Origin: Ilyonectria destructans
Taxonomy: Eukaryota; Ascomycota; Sordariomycetes; Hypocreales; Nectriaceae
Direction: 5' to 3'
DNA length: 64,000 nt
NCBI GenBank assembly: GCA_020740775.1
Contig: JAHEWK010000006.1
Location: 1,984,001-2,048,000, forward strand
The position numbers were made by a program, and so were the translations under genes. Below are positions 22,474-32,829 of the stretch, piece after piece. Position 1 is the first letter of the stretch; the number at the start of each line of letters is the position of its first letter. The notes beneath the pieces are model-generated. The model was not told the DNA's origin. It worked only from the letters and a program-made list of their open reading frames with translations, and searched no databases.

Positions 22474-24292
22474 TGGAAGAGAAGGACAGAAGGAGCGTGT
22501 ATGGCGCGCGTGCGCCGTGGGAGTCTCGCGGGGGGCGGTCGGTCGCGCGGCGGGGGGTGGATGCGATGCGATGCGATGCCGACGGAGCTCGGAGGTGTGG
22601 TTGAGCTTGTGATGGGAAGCTTCAGTGGCGGCTCGCGTGGAGTGGACCGGAACGCGGCCAAACTCCGGGGGCTCGGACGGGGTACGTACCTCGAGGCTTG
22701 GACCCTGAATTGCCTCGACGGAAGAAATACTCCACCGAGGGCCACACCGGGCGAGAGATGCCACGGATGCCACAGGCGGCTACAGCGGTCAATGGAGAGG
22801 GGGGTTAAAAGTGCCGAAATCGGTAGTACTGTTCTGGTTCAGCCGAAGGCAGTTTGTATTCCACGTGGGCAGACGTTCTAGGGCCGTGGTTCTGGTCTCG
22901 TGGGATCCTTAGTCTGTGGGGAAGTGTTTACAGTCTTGCCATGACGGGGTTCTGTCCGATCCGGGGATGAGCAATAGGAGGCGAAACTTGACGTCTACGG
23001 CGATGATATGCTATTGAATTCAAGGCATCAAATCAAACGCATTGGCTCCGTCCTCGTGTTACTATGACCTACTCCCGTTCTAGACGCACACGAAAGAGCC
23101 GCATCAAAGTGTGCCCCTCCAGCAATTGAACAATGGACTGAGGAAATATGGGCACTGATCTTCCGGGGTAAAGCTAGTCGTACCAGAACTAATGTCCGGA
23201 ATTCCCGGGGGAGGCGTAAACAAATGTGCAAAGAGTTTCAATGGGGTCCAGCTGATTCGATGCATTGAGTTGCGGCTCAACTGTGTCATGCCTTGGAACC
23301 ATGATTATCCCTGAGGGTTTGCAATAGCCGGCAGAACTACGGCCAAGCGACCACCTAGTTCTAGCTCTAGTTGCTCAACCTCAACGGTCCGAATGCCTCG
23401 AGACGAGGTTACCCAGTCTTGTGAAGGTCTAGAAACACGCCGCCTCCAGGGCTTGTTGCTTGGGTTGGGAGCCGCTCGTGAGCCGCAACCGCCCGCGGTC
23501 AATGCTCGGTCTGAATTTGCCCGGACCCCATCGACACGGGGGCACGGCACGCGGGGACATGGGACATGGCGGACACGCACGGGATGAAAGCGCACGACAA
23601 TGACATCGCGGCCGGGGTTATGACGTGTGGCGACTATCGAACAAGCCCTACCGCCCTGCGAAAAACCCAAAAAGCGGATCAAAGGCCCGAGGCAGATGGG
23701 ATTCGAGGTCCGGATTCCCAGGCCGATTCGCCGTGGCCAAAGCGGGCAACGAGCGAGAGATTGGCCGATTGACCGGCCGAAGAGACTCCAAGGCCAATGA
23801 GTGCTCGGCGGATAGACAGATGGGCAAAGGGGGAAATCTCGGGATTCTCCACCGACGACCACCCAGCAGCAGCAGCGGCGGGGACGACTTGATACTAGGC
23901 AGATTCCGAAATGACCCGGCGGCCCAGAGAAGTGCAGGGACCCTTATCACGACATTGACTGGGACTAGAACGACTAGTCATGAAGTCTCATCACTCGGTT
24001 CGTCGTGGGTGGACGGAGGATAGCTGGATGGTGTAGATAGGGGAAATACCGTACATGGGCCTCGTTCTAGGCGCCGAGCGACGGGCAGACAGGCAGACGA
24101 GATGAAGCCATTTGCAGACTCTGTCCACACAGGCTCAACCAACTCGCAAGTCACACCAGCGGCCCAGGGTTTGCATTAGTGATAAAGTCTGTTGATATAC
24201 AGAGTGCATGGCACTGCAGACGGGACGAGGTAACACCCACACACCCACACACAACGTGTTTTCGGTTGTTTGTGACTTTATTTGTGTCTAGC

Positions 24293-24340
24293 ATGTGTGC
24301 TCGTGTGCGTGTGCGTGTGCGTGTGGTCGTAAAAAAAAAA
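24293..24340. repeat. GT/GC microsatellite followed by A10
   Basis: A run of GTGTGC-type units (24293-24329) leads into ten adenines (24331-24340). Confidence 0.8.
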
Positions 24341-26232
24341 TGTGTGGACTTTCCCGTCTAGCAACATGCGAGCTGAAGCCAGGATGCGATTCTCCCTCAC
24401 CGGAGGAGTTGCCAAGCACAGGACGAGTCTGGCGACTTTTTCCTTTACCCCACACCGCATCTCACTGCAAACTGGAGCACCGCCCGAGGTGGGGGCTGGT
24501 CCCTAGGTACCTACTCTAGCGCGGTCCCCACCGGCTCCCAGCGCCTTCGAGCACTGCAGCGGGCGGCTTTTACAGGGGCCTTGATCCCTTCTTCCACCAG
24601 CGGGCTCCTCCATCGCAACCGGGACTCGGGGGACCCTCGCTGTGGCCAGTCACTTGCAGGCGCTTCTAAATGCCTGGACGGTTTGGGAACAGGTTTGCCC
24701 CACGTTAAAGCCGAATGGAAGAGAGAGAAATCGGGAAACTCGCACAAGCTAGCACGGAGCCAAGGCTGTTAGTAATACGTCGAGACGAAATGGAGAATTA
24801 TTATCCGCCTGCCTACCGGTTATCCGTTCGCCACTGACGACGATGGATTCTATTGAGCAGAGCGCCGGCCTTTGTTCTCGGTCTCTCTCTCTCTGTCGGT
24901 CCGGTAGCTCGGCGTCCCATTATCAAGGGTCCAACGCCCGTCTTCGGTTCCAGGCCCGGTCCAAACATGTCTTTTTCCACGTTCCCGTGTTCCCACGTTT
25001 CCACCCCAGACGCAAACCCATGCCCATGTCCATAGTGTCCATGGCACTCGTCTGAGTCGTCTCGTCTCTGATGTCTGCTCCATCGTCGATGGCCCACCGT
25101 CCTAAGAATCAGAACCGTCCATCCATAACCATGGCCCTACCTAGGTTGAACCCCTCCGCAAATCCCAGCCCGAGTCCCCATTCAGGCCCTCAGCCCAACA
25201 GCGCCGAGGCCAAGCGGGGATGGATGCTAGGGTTTTCTCTCTTCTCTCTCGTCTGGCGCGCTTACCTGTCGCAAACCCAAATCATAAGTTGCTGAAGGCG
25301 CAATATGGTGACGATGATATGCAGGTGCTTTGATAGCAACGCATCATCACATCGCGTGGATAGTCCCCTGTCCCGCCCCGCCTGCTCTGTTGTTGACAAC
25401 ATGAGGACGGCAATGTTACTGGTGGTGTTTGGATAAGATCCAAATCGTCTTGGCTTCGTTTTCCATTGTGATATGCCGGATGCTAAACATGCCCTCGGTG
25501 CCTCGCTCTTGTCTCCGTCTCCGCTTCCCCCTCCTCCTCCGCCAGCCAAAGCTCGACATCGCATCTCTCCACATCAATCCCGTCGGCGACTCCGTCTCAC
25601 ACAGGTTTGGGACCGCAGCTCGCAACCCGCATCCAACGGGGCATCCACACATCCACACACCCACCCCTCCCCCGGCCTCTTCCACGCCATCAGCCTAAAA
25701 TCCGCCGACGCCTCGCCTTGTTGCGCTGCCGCAGCCGCTGTCGCATTTCTCCCCTGCCCTGCCCCCATCCGTTGCGTATCTCGGCTCGGATCTGCTCAAA
25801 ACGTCACCACACAACCTTGTTGTATCGACGGTTCCGATGGCCACTTCCACTTCCACTCCGGAGTACCTACATCTACTTCAGTTCCCGCACTCGTTCACTC
25901 TCCCACCCTCTCCTTCACATCCATCGTCTGTTCCAACCATCCATTCTCGAGTCCGTGTGATTCCACCGCCGCCGCCTCATCACAGACATACATAAACACG
26001 ACATCCTTGGCAAGCATCCCCTTGTGAGACACAGGATACACACCACACCAATACCGAGCCCGTCACACCCTCTCGACAAAGCCTCGCACAAGTATCCAAT
26101 CTCTCTCCCTGCAACCGACGCCCCGTCAGTTGCACATCCCACACATTTGCACTTTCTTTTGGGTGCCCACGTCTTGGTCATCAATCATAAGCTCCCCATC
26201 GCTTTCTCCCTCGGCTCTTCGCCCTTCTTCTC

Positions 26233-26238
26233 TATAAA
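26233..26238 (+). promoter_or_regulatory. Candidate TATA box
   Basis: TATAAA, 107 bp upstream of ATG 26345, in a C/T-rich context. Its placement suits a strongly expressed small gene, but no start site can be seen directly. Confidence 0.4.
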
Positions 26239-26344
26239 CTTTCTACTCTGCGATCTCATCCCCCGGTAAAGGATTTACACCTTATACATCATCATCGTCA
26301 TCATCATCAACATCATTAACAACACGACGCTCGTCACTACCAAA

Positions 26345-26551
26345 ATGGACGCCCCCAGCTTCAGCAACACCTCGTCCGCCTCATCGGCTCAGCAGTCCCC
26401 CACAGTCCAGATGGTCCCCCAACCCGTGCCCGCCCAGTCCAAGACCTCGTCCACCGACGTCTTCCTCAAGGAGTTCAACCTCGTTGCCGAGGCTGCCAAG
26501 CGCGCCCAAATGGCCGTCATGGTGCGCGACTTTGAGGACTGCGGCATCTAA
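26345..26551 (+). CDS. Small 68-residue protein, family not recognised
   Basis: An intronless frame with a strong start context (CCAAAATGG) that follows a TATAAA and a CA/ATC-rich leader. The first 38 residues are Ser/Thr/Pro/Gln-rich. The last 30 form a plausible amphipathic helix, DVFLKEFNLVAEAAKRAQMA, and end VMVRDFEDCGI with one cysteine. Codons strongly prefer C or G in third position, as in highly expressed fungal genes. There is no signal peptide or membrane segment, so it is probably cytosolic or nuclear. It stands alone in a wide gene-poor interval. The compositional contrast between a disordered head and a charged helix is why I regard it as real; the function is unknown. Confidence 0.6.
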   Translation: MDAPSFSNTSSASSAQQSPTVQMVPQPVPAQSKTSSTDVFLKEFNLVAEAAKRAQMAVMVRDFEDCGI

Positions 26552-28169
26552 TCCCCGTCTCGTTCTCACTTGGACCGAGCAGCGAATGGAGGGGCTAGAC
26601 CGAAAGCCGCTGGGGTTGGGGCTAATTCATCACCAAGCAAACACCGCCACCACCAATCATTCAATCCGATCCAGACATCCAGGGAACCAACTAAATCCGC
26701 CAATCCACCAATCCACCATCACCATCCAGAGCTGGGCAAGGGGCGATTATCGCCATTCATGTCTGTCTCAGCCGACGCGTACGACAGTGGCCTGTTCGCA
26801 CCCTCGCTCTCGTTACCCGTATCGCGACTGACAGGCCCTGGCGCACCTGTATCCAGCAGCTGCGGCCGCCCGCCGCGGCAACGTCGGGACTCGGATTATT
26901 CTCTGCTTTCTCGTCGCTTCCCCTTACGGCAAAGGATGGTTCGATGCGGGCCCGATTATTCCATCTCCCGGCCATTATGCCGGCTTAGGGCGGTGTGGGT
27001 CACTGAACCCGGCCCGTTTCCCGATGATGATAAAAATGGATCGATAGATGTGGACTGGACTCGACTGGTTGAGTGGTGGACAATGTGAACCGGCGATGGA
27101 TCGATGCCCAGGACCAGCATTCCCTCAGGTTTGGGCTCCTCCAACCTACGGGACAAGCTGCAGCTCGCAATGTGGGCGGCCGGATTTCTTACTTTTTTTT
27201 TCTTAGTTTCCTTTTGAATGGATAGCGACCTTGGGGTTATGGCGCATGGGAGGGACTGCGGGATGTTGGGCATCAAAACGCCCTTTGGTGTTTCTTTTTT
27301 CCGTCACCAATATATGAAATGGTTGGCCATAGAATCACATACAGTACCGAGGTACAGGGATCAAAGGGCATGGAAATGGGGCTTGGCTTTAATTTTGGGC
27401 ATGCTACGGGAAAGGCTGGATACACAGATATACCACCGCTTTTATATACCATCACTACACATTACTGGTACCATTGTTTGGGTTCATGAGCGACAGATGT
27501 TTCAAGGTAAACTGGAAGTTTCGGCAACGAAATGCGATGAACCTTGAATCCCTTCTTTCCGTAAGTAACTTGTTTGCTGCCAAGCTAGCAAGCGATGCTG
27601 CAGGCTGCAGTGATGTGCTTTTGGCACTCGGCCCAACTCTGTTTCCTGCCGTGTGGTTCATGACGTTCTGGACTCCGGTGAGGCGTCCTCATTGAACCAG
27701 GGCAGGTCTCAGCCGAGACTTGTTTCATTGCTTCTGCCAACCATCTTTTGTCTCAGTGCCCCTCGGATGTGAGGCTGTACCCCGCCCGGAAGTCGTGAGG
27801 GAGAGGATAGCTCCGCGGAGTAAGAGGGCACGTGCTCCGGCATCAGTAGTCTTGGAAGAATGGGGACAGTTCGAGAAGAATCTGGCATCGGCGATGAATA
27901 GGCTCTGTACAAGCATCAATTGTGGATTAAATTCAAGGGGGCTACTGGGGGCTACAGGCATCAAGCAGAATTCGAACCTTGTTGCGCTGATCGATCGAAT
28001 GTTGGCTCCGGCCTCGAGTCTGATCATGGTGGGTTGCACCGCAGAAGCCCAGGGTTGAAAGCGGCGCCTCACATCCCACGCCCTCGTCGTAAAGGGAAAA
28101 GCGATGCACACCGGTGACACTCCCCGTCCGGCTGTTCATCGTCGCTGTGGCTGTTTCCTCCTGTCTCTA
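26552..28169. other. Intergenic, no gene seen
   Basis: 1.6 kb between the small protein and the second transposon relic. Overlapping frames near 27720-28120 on both strands are open for 110-130 codons but show no recognisable motif. Confidence 0.4.
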
Positions 28170-28672
28170 CAGTGGGCGTGCAAAAGTCCCGACAATTATC
28201 CGATTTTCCCCGTCTTTGCGATCGCGATCTCGGACATCCCTCCAGATATCACCAACTTCACTCAGCTACAGCTCAATCATTATGCCTCGTATTAGGGCTA
28301 AATCTCATTACAGTCCTTATAAGAGGATAAAGATTATATAGAAATATAAATCTGGCATCTCACCTAATCCAATTGCTATAGAAGAGGATATATCCAAATA
28401 TACTATCTTTAGTATTATCTAGTGGTATAAAGAGTAGAAAAATACTAAAAAGTAATTTATACTCTAGATATTTAATAATTATATTAATCTATAATAAATA
28501 GTATATAAAATATTAATATAGATTTTAGTAAACCCCAGCTTCTAAACTTCAATTTAATCTAGCCTATAATTTTGTATAACTTTGATTAATATCAATACAG
28601 CTGGTTGAAGATAATAGTATTATCGCGAAAATTCAGGTGGATCCGGGAGTTGTCGGAACTTTTGCATAACTG
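28170..28672 (+). mobile_element. Tc1/mariner-like relic, copy 2
   Basis: A 503-bp element bordered by TA (28168-28169 and 28673-28674). The left end, CAGTGGGCGTGCAAAAG, matches copy 1 at 1072. The reverse complement of the right end begins CAGTTATGCAAAAGTTCCG. Inside are an unaltered left flank, the start of a transposase gene (28282) and an AT-rich, stop-filled remainder consistent with RIP. At this length most of a Tc1-type transposase gene (usually about 1 kb) must be deleted. It lies in the interval upstream of the TPMT-family gene. Confidence 0.82.
28282..28455 (+). pseudogene. Decayed N-terminus of a Tc1/mariner transposase
   Basis: The frame opens MPRIRAKSHYSPYKRIKII and then meets TAG at 28339-28341. 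Continued in frame it reads KYKSGISPNPIAIEEDIS and WYKE, broken by further TAG codons and ending at TAA 28453-28455. The pattern (basic start, KYxSGxSxxxIA helix-turn-helix, then YKE) resembles the DNA-binding domain of fungal Tc1-like transposases. The stops are the type produced by C-to-T change. The catalytic DDE domain is absent. Confidence 0.7.
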
Positions 28673-30002
28673 TACTCCCGTCCGCGAATCCTGAAAGCCG
28701 AAAGACGAGGCAACCAAGACAACCATGACAACCCCCGCAAGTAGGCAGCCGAAACAAGTGTCTACCTTCCTCACGCAGACCTGTCGCCCGCAGTTAGCCA
28801 CAATAAGCAATAATTTCTTTTGTTCTCCCCAATTGTTTTTCTTTTCTTTTTCTTTTTGAAACCTGGGCTCCAGGGAGAAGGATTGGCTGGAAACCTTGAA
28901 CCAGGGCAGAGCCCGTGGGTGTTTCCCTCCGTCACCGATCCCCCTGAACGATTGACATGTCAAGACGATCAACGGAAGGTGCGACTCAATGACGTCGACT
29001 CACATCTTGCTCTGGCATCCTGCTCTCACGCATGGAGCGGGGAAACCCTTTCCGGTTGCGACATGCCGCGGCTTGCTGTCATTGTACGCACCAAAATCTC
29101 AGACATCATCACCTCCTCAACTCAATCGGTCTCAGCCCAGTTCAGGCGTGCTCTGTGCGAGTAAACACCACCCATTGCTCCCTCCGCCTCCACCTTTCAC
29201 CCCCCCATCTCCACTCCACGTGTGTGCACTGGACGCTGAACCTGACGGGACCCTCCACTCGGCTTCCCCTCCCCCAATCCTCCCTCCCGCTCCTGTTCTT
29301 CTTCAGCGAGTCTGGTCGGCTCCGTTAGTGAGAGGCTAGCTTCCATGAGCATCCAGAGGGGTCCAGTGAAAGGCCTGGCCTTGGCTCGGCTCCAGCTCCA
29401 CGCCGAATGCTCTCGTTCTCGTCTAGGTTCTGGCGATGCGACTCCGGCCGCCCGTGACGGCGGGATGGTACGGTAGTTGTTTCCGGCTCCATGGCTCCAG
29501 TTCGCCATTGCCCGGGACGCACAATTGCACCCGCCCAGTGAACTCGCCGCCCGTCCTCGTCTCCCTCGGCTCGCTGTCACTTCCGTGTCTATTTTCGCCT
29601 TCCCCAATTTCGCTCACCATGCCCCTCACCTTGCCCCCGCCAATTATTACAAGGCAGCATCCCCGGATTCACCCATTGCTCCGTCTCATTCATTGAGGAT
29701 ACTCTTCTACAGTTTTTCTTGCTAACTAGCTCGTTCTCTACTCCGTTGTCTTGAACCCTCGCAATCCGTCGCCATACCCCATCATCCGACGACTTGATCC
29801 CTCACTTCTCTCACTCTCCCAGCTCTCCAACCCCGCGATATTCCTACCTTATCCGAAAGCCACCTCGGGCCTCTCTATCGATAACCCACCATATCACCTC
29901 ATCCACACCACCCCACATCGTTACCACAACCGGCATCATTCTTTCCGCTTGCTCCTCTTCTTCCTTTCTCGCTTCTCGCTTCTCTCGTCCTGCTCGTCCT
30001 CG
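28673..30002. other. Upstream region of the methyltransferase gene
   Basis: 1.3 kb with C/T-rich sequence from about 29560 to 30002 that resembles a promoter and leader. No separate gene is supported. Confidence 0.45.
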
Positions 30003-30931
30003 ATGGCAACCCTTTCCTCCAGATTCGCCGATATTCCCTTCGCCGAACACGGCTCTCAATGGGACTCGCAATGGCGTGAATCTCGCACACCCTGGGACCG
30101 CGGCGGACCCTCCCTCGCCCTCCACGACCTGCTTTCCCAGCGCCCCGACCTTGTGCCTCCGGCCCAGCACCACGATCACCGCGGTCTACCCCTGCGCGAC
30201 GCAACCGGCGCCGTCGAGAAGAAGAAGGCTCTGGTCCCAGGATGTGGTCGTGGCCATGACGTTCTTCTCCTCAGCTCCTGGGGCTACGATGTCTGGGGGC
30301 TCGACTACAGCCCAGCTGCTAAGGAGCAGGCCATCGAGAACGAAAAGAAGGCTGAAGCGGAGGGCTTATACAAACCCATCAACGGTCTCGAGAAGGGCAG
30401 CGTGAATTGGGTGACGGGCGATTTCTTTGGCGAAGACTGGACTGCGGGCATCGGTGCCAAGCCCAAGTTTGATTTCATCTATGACTATACGGTAATCCCT
30501 CATTTTCCACTAGCCCGTCTCTTCACCATTGCATGCATCATGGTTATGGTCGCTTTGCTCAGATAAGCCGACTGACTTTCTAGTTTCTATGTGCCCTTCC
30601 CCGTGAGGCGAGACCTCGGTGGTCCCAGCGGATGACAGAGCTCCTCATTTCGGACGGCCGTCTCGTCTGCCTCGAGTTCCCGATATCCAAGCCCATGTCA
30701 GAGCCAGGGCCTCCTTGGGGTGTCTCTCCTGAGCTCTATGAGGCCCTTTTAACAGCTCCGGGCGAGGACATTGCCTACCATTCCGATGGTACCGTTGACG
30801 AGACTCCCAGCCCGAAGCCTCGAACCGACGCCCTACACCGGCTGAGCTTGATCAAACCTCTGCGGACGCACGGCGACGGCACCGGCAATGATGGCGCTAT
30901 TCTCGACTTCATCTCCGTATGGAGTCGATAG
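30003..30931 (+). CDS. TPMT-family (thiol) S-methyltransferase
   Basis: Exon 1 (30003-30491) and exon 2 (30584-30931) are joined over a 92-nt phase-0 intron (donor GTAATC, acceptor TCTAG), giving 278 residues. The N-terminus has the family start QWDSQWRESRTPWDRGGPS. The SAM-binding motif I is ALVPGCGRGHDVLLL (about 76-90), followed by GYDVWGLDYSPAA. The exon join restores FDFIYDYTFLCALP, then RPRWSQRM and GRLVCLEFPI. This is the thiopurine/thiol methyltransferase-like family, cytosolic enzymes that transfer methyl from SAM to sulfur (or halide) acceptors; the substrate here is unknown. The frame extends upstream without ATG through a pyrimidine-rich leader, so ATG 30003 is chosen. It converges on OTU2. 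Confidence 0.88.
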
Positions 30932-31067
30932 CTTTTTGCGCTGCTCTTGCCTCTTTGCTCTTGCTCCTGCTGCGTCTTCTCCTCGTCTCTGATACCAAAA
31001 CAACCATCGTACATGATTATCATAAGCATATATAAAAGTAAAGAGTCCTTTTTTGATCGTCTCTTCC

Positions 31068-31982
31068 TCATGGCGCCTTCCGGAGTGAGTTGTAGTGCTC
31101 CCCTAGCCCATAGCCGTGTCTGTAGTAGGCCAACCATAGTGTCTTTCCCGACGCCGCTCCCTCGTCCTCACCGATACGCTCCGTCCGTCCGTCCTGCACC
31201 ACACGGATCTCGGCCTTGTACCGCCGCGCCAGAGCCATAAGCTCCAGTTGGCCACCCCACTCAGCCGTGTCTTGTATCTTGCGTGCATATGCCTCCAAGT
31301 CCTCTTCAAGGAACGGTGCGAAGTCATCGCCGTGCTCTAACATATAAGCAGCCGCCGCCCGGCGCACCGTTTTATAGTCAGGTTCCTTTGCGCCTTCGCC
31401 GCCAAGGGAGATGTCGTTCTGGCCCAGCTGGTCGGCGATGGCGGAGAACAGGCAGTGACCGTCTGGCATAATGTCCTTCTGTACAAGGCTGTGCGTCTCG
31501 AACGTCTTCTTCATGAACTCGCTCTCGCGCGCGCGGTGGTCCGTCATGTTGGCCGCCTCCTCCTCCGCTTGTACCGCGGCGGCTTCGAGTTCTGCGGCAC
31601 GACGCGCCATCCGGTCCTTTTGGCGGTTTCGCTTCTTGCCAGGTTGTTGCGGCTGGGCAGCGGGCTCTGGCGCATTCTCGGACACACTGAGGCTCTCCGT
31701 CGCCTTGTTCAGCTTGTCCTCCTCTGCACCGTCCGTCGTCTGCGGCTCGTCCTCATCGTCGTCGTCGTCGTTCTCATCGTTGTTCGTCCCAGGGCTTAGG
31801 GCGGCAACTTCGGCGGCGTGCCGATCGCGCGTCTTCCGCTCCAGCTCAGCGCACTCGTCGTTGACGCCCTTGCGCGTCTTCTTGGTCGCGTTCTTCTTCT
31901 TGCCCGTTATGCGACCCTGCAGGTCCTTGAGCTCGCGCCGGTGGCGGGCCTGGAGCTGATCGAGCGACTCCGCGGGCTCCAT
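31068..31982 (-). CDS. OTU-domain deubiquitinase Otu2 (OTUD6-like)
   Basis: An uninterrupted frame of 304 residues. The N-terminal half is charged and coiled (LDQLQARHRRELKDLQGRI, then KKRNRQKDRMARR, then an Ala/Glu helix) with an acidic run near 72-79. The OTU domain occupies about 155-302. Its catalytic loop is MPDGHCLFSAIADQL, with Asp174 and the nucleophile Cys177, and the catalytic histidine is at 296 in GEHYNSL. Size and order match yeast Otu2 and animal OTUD6B, cysteine proteases that remove ubiquitin; yeast Otu2 acts on ribosomal small-subunit ubiquitin. All catalytic residues are present. It is tail-to-tail with the methyltransferase gene, 136 bp apart. Confidence 0.92.
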   Translation of the reverse strand: MEPAESLDQLQARHRRELKDLQGRITGKKKNATKKTRKGVNDECAELERKTRDRHAAEVAALSPGTNNDENDDDDDEDEPQTTDGAEEDKLNKATESLSVSENAPEPAAQPQQPGKKRNRQKDRMARRAAELEAAAVQAEEEAANMTDHRARESEFMKKTFETHSLVQKDIMPDGHCLFSAIADQLGQNDISLGGEGAKEPDYKTVRRAAAAYMLEHGDDFAPFLEEDLEAYARKIQDTAEWGGQLELMALARRYKAEIRVVQDGRTERIGEDEGAASGKTLWLAYYRHGYGLGEHYNSLRKAP

Positions 31983-32829
31983 GGTGCGCGTGATGGCAGA
32001 GGGGCAAAACTAGAAGGACTCGAGGGTATCCAGGCGAGATCGGCGGTGAAGAAATGGTTGTAAAGAACGAACGGCGGCGAGCTACTTGAAGCTTTCAGTG
32101 TCCAGACGTGGATCGCGGGGTCGTTAGCTACCTTGTCAGTGGGAAATTTCATCGGCGCCGAGACATGGCGGGGCATCGACTCTCGGCGCCCGTCATCAAC
32201 CGGCCAGTTCCGCATGCCAGCCGCAACAGTTTCAAGTACGAACGGCCTCTTTAGCAAGACAGAGATCTCTCAAATAACCTGAGCCAATACCCTTCAAGCT
32301 TCACTATCATGACGATGGCACGCAACCGTAAACTTAGAATCAAACTCCCTCGTTGGGGGTGGGGTTTCCATTTGTTTTACTATCTACAGCTATTTAAGTA
32401 AGGAGACTGAATCGCGTCAAGGGGACAGCAATATCCGCGGTGAATGACCCGAAATTGTGTTTTGAGTATCAGCTCAGTGCTGTTCCTCGCAATTGTAACC
32501 AAGTATCTCAGTTCAGATAAATCCTCCTCCATCCACCAACGCCACCCTGGCGCCACCCATGACAGCTTCCTCCACCCTGAGATTCGCATTTCTGAATGCT
32601 ATTCTTATTCTTCTTTTCCTTTCTGATAAATCGAAAATCAAAAACGCCCAAACACCGCGCCCATACAAGATTGTCAGCTGGGCCAACCCGAAGGCCAAGA
32701 TAGACAAAAACCAGTCCCAAAATAATCTACAGAAAAGGGTATAAAGTTTTCCTTGCTCCGACTTGTCAAAAAGATTCAAAGAAATTCACAATACTGGCCA
32801 GCATAGGCTTGTGTGGCGTGGCTCAGAGG
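31983..32829. other. OTU2 promoter side and apsA 3' flank
   Basis: 847 bp between the OTU2 start and the apsA stop, both on the - strand. It is AT-richer than the surrounding genes. No gene is seen. Confidence 0.45.

Larger units (their letters stand above)
22474..26344. other. Large divergent intergenic region, microsatellites only
   Basis: A 3.9-kb interval between the start codons of SAM37 (-) and the small protein at 26345 (+). It holds a GATGC run near 22560, a GT-rich repeat at 24293-24329 and a long C/T/A-rich leader-like segment from about 25470. No supported gene was found on either strand. Confidence 0.45.

Noticed and set aside
22474..22773. 100-codon upstream extension of SAM37
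   Set aside because: The added sequence is low-complexity and leader-like; the recognisable metaxin fold begins after ATG 22473.
27950..28060. tRNA B-box-like GGTTCGAATTC on the - strand
   Set aside because: The flanking five-base arms do not pair and there is no upstream A box at the right distance.
29751..30002. Upstream extension of the TPMT-family protein
   Set aside because: No ATG and a pyrimidine-rich leader composition; the conserved family start follows ATG 30003.
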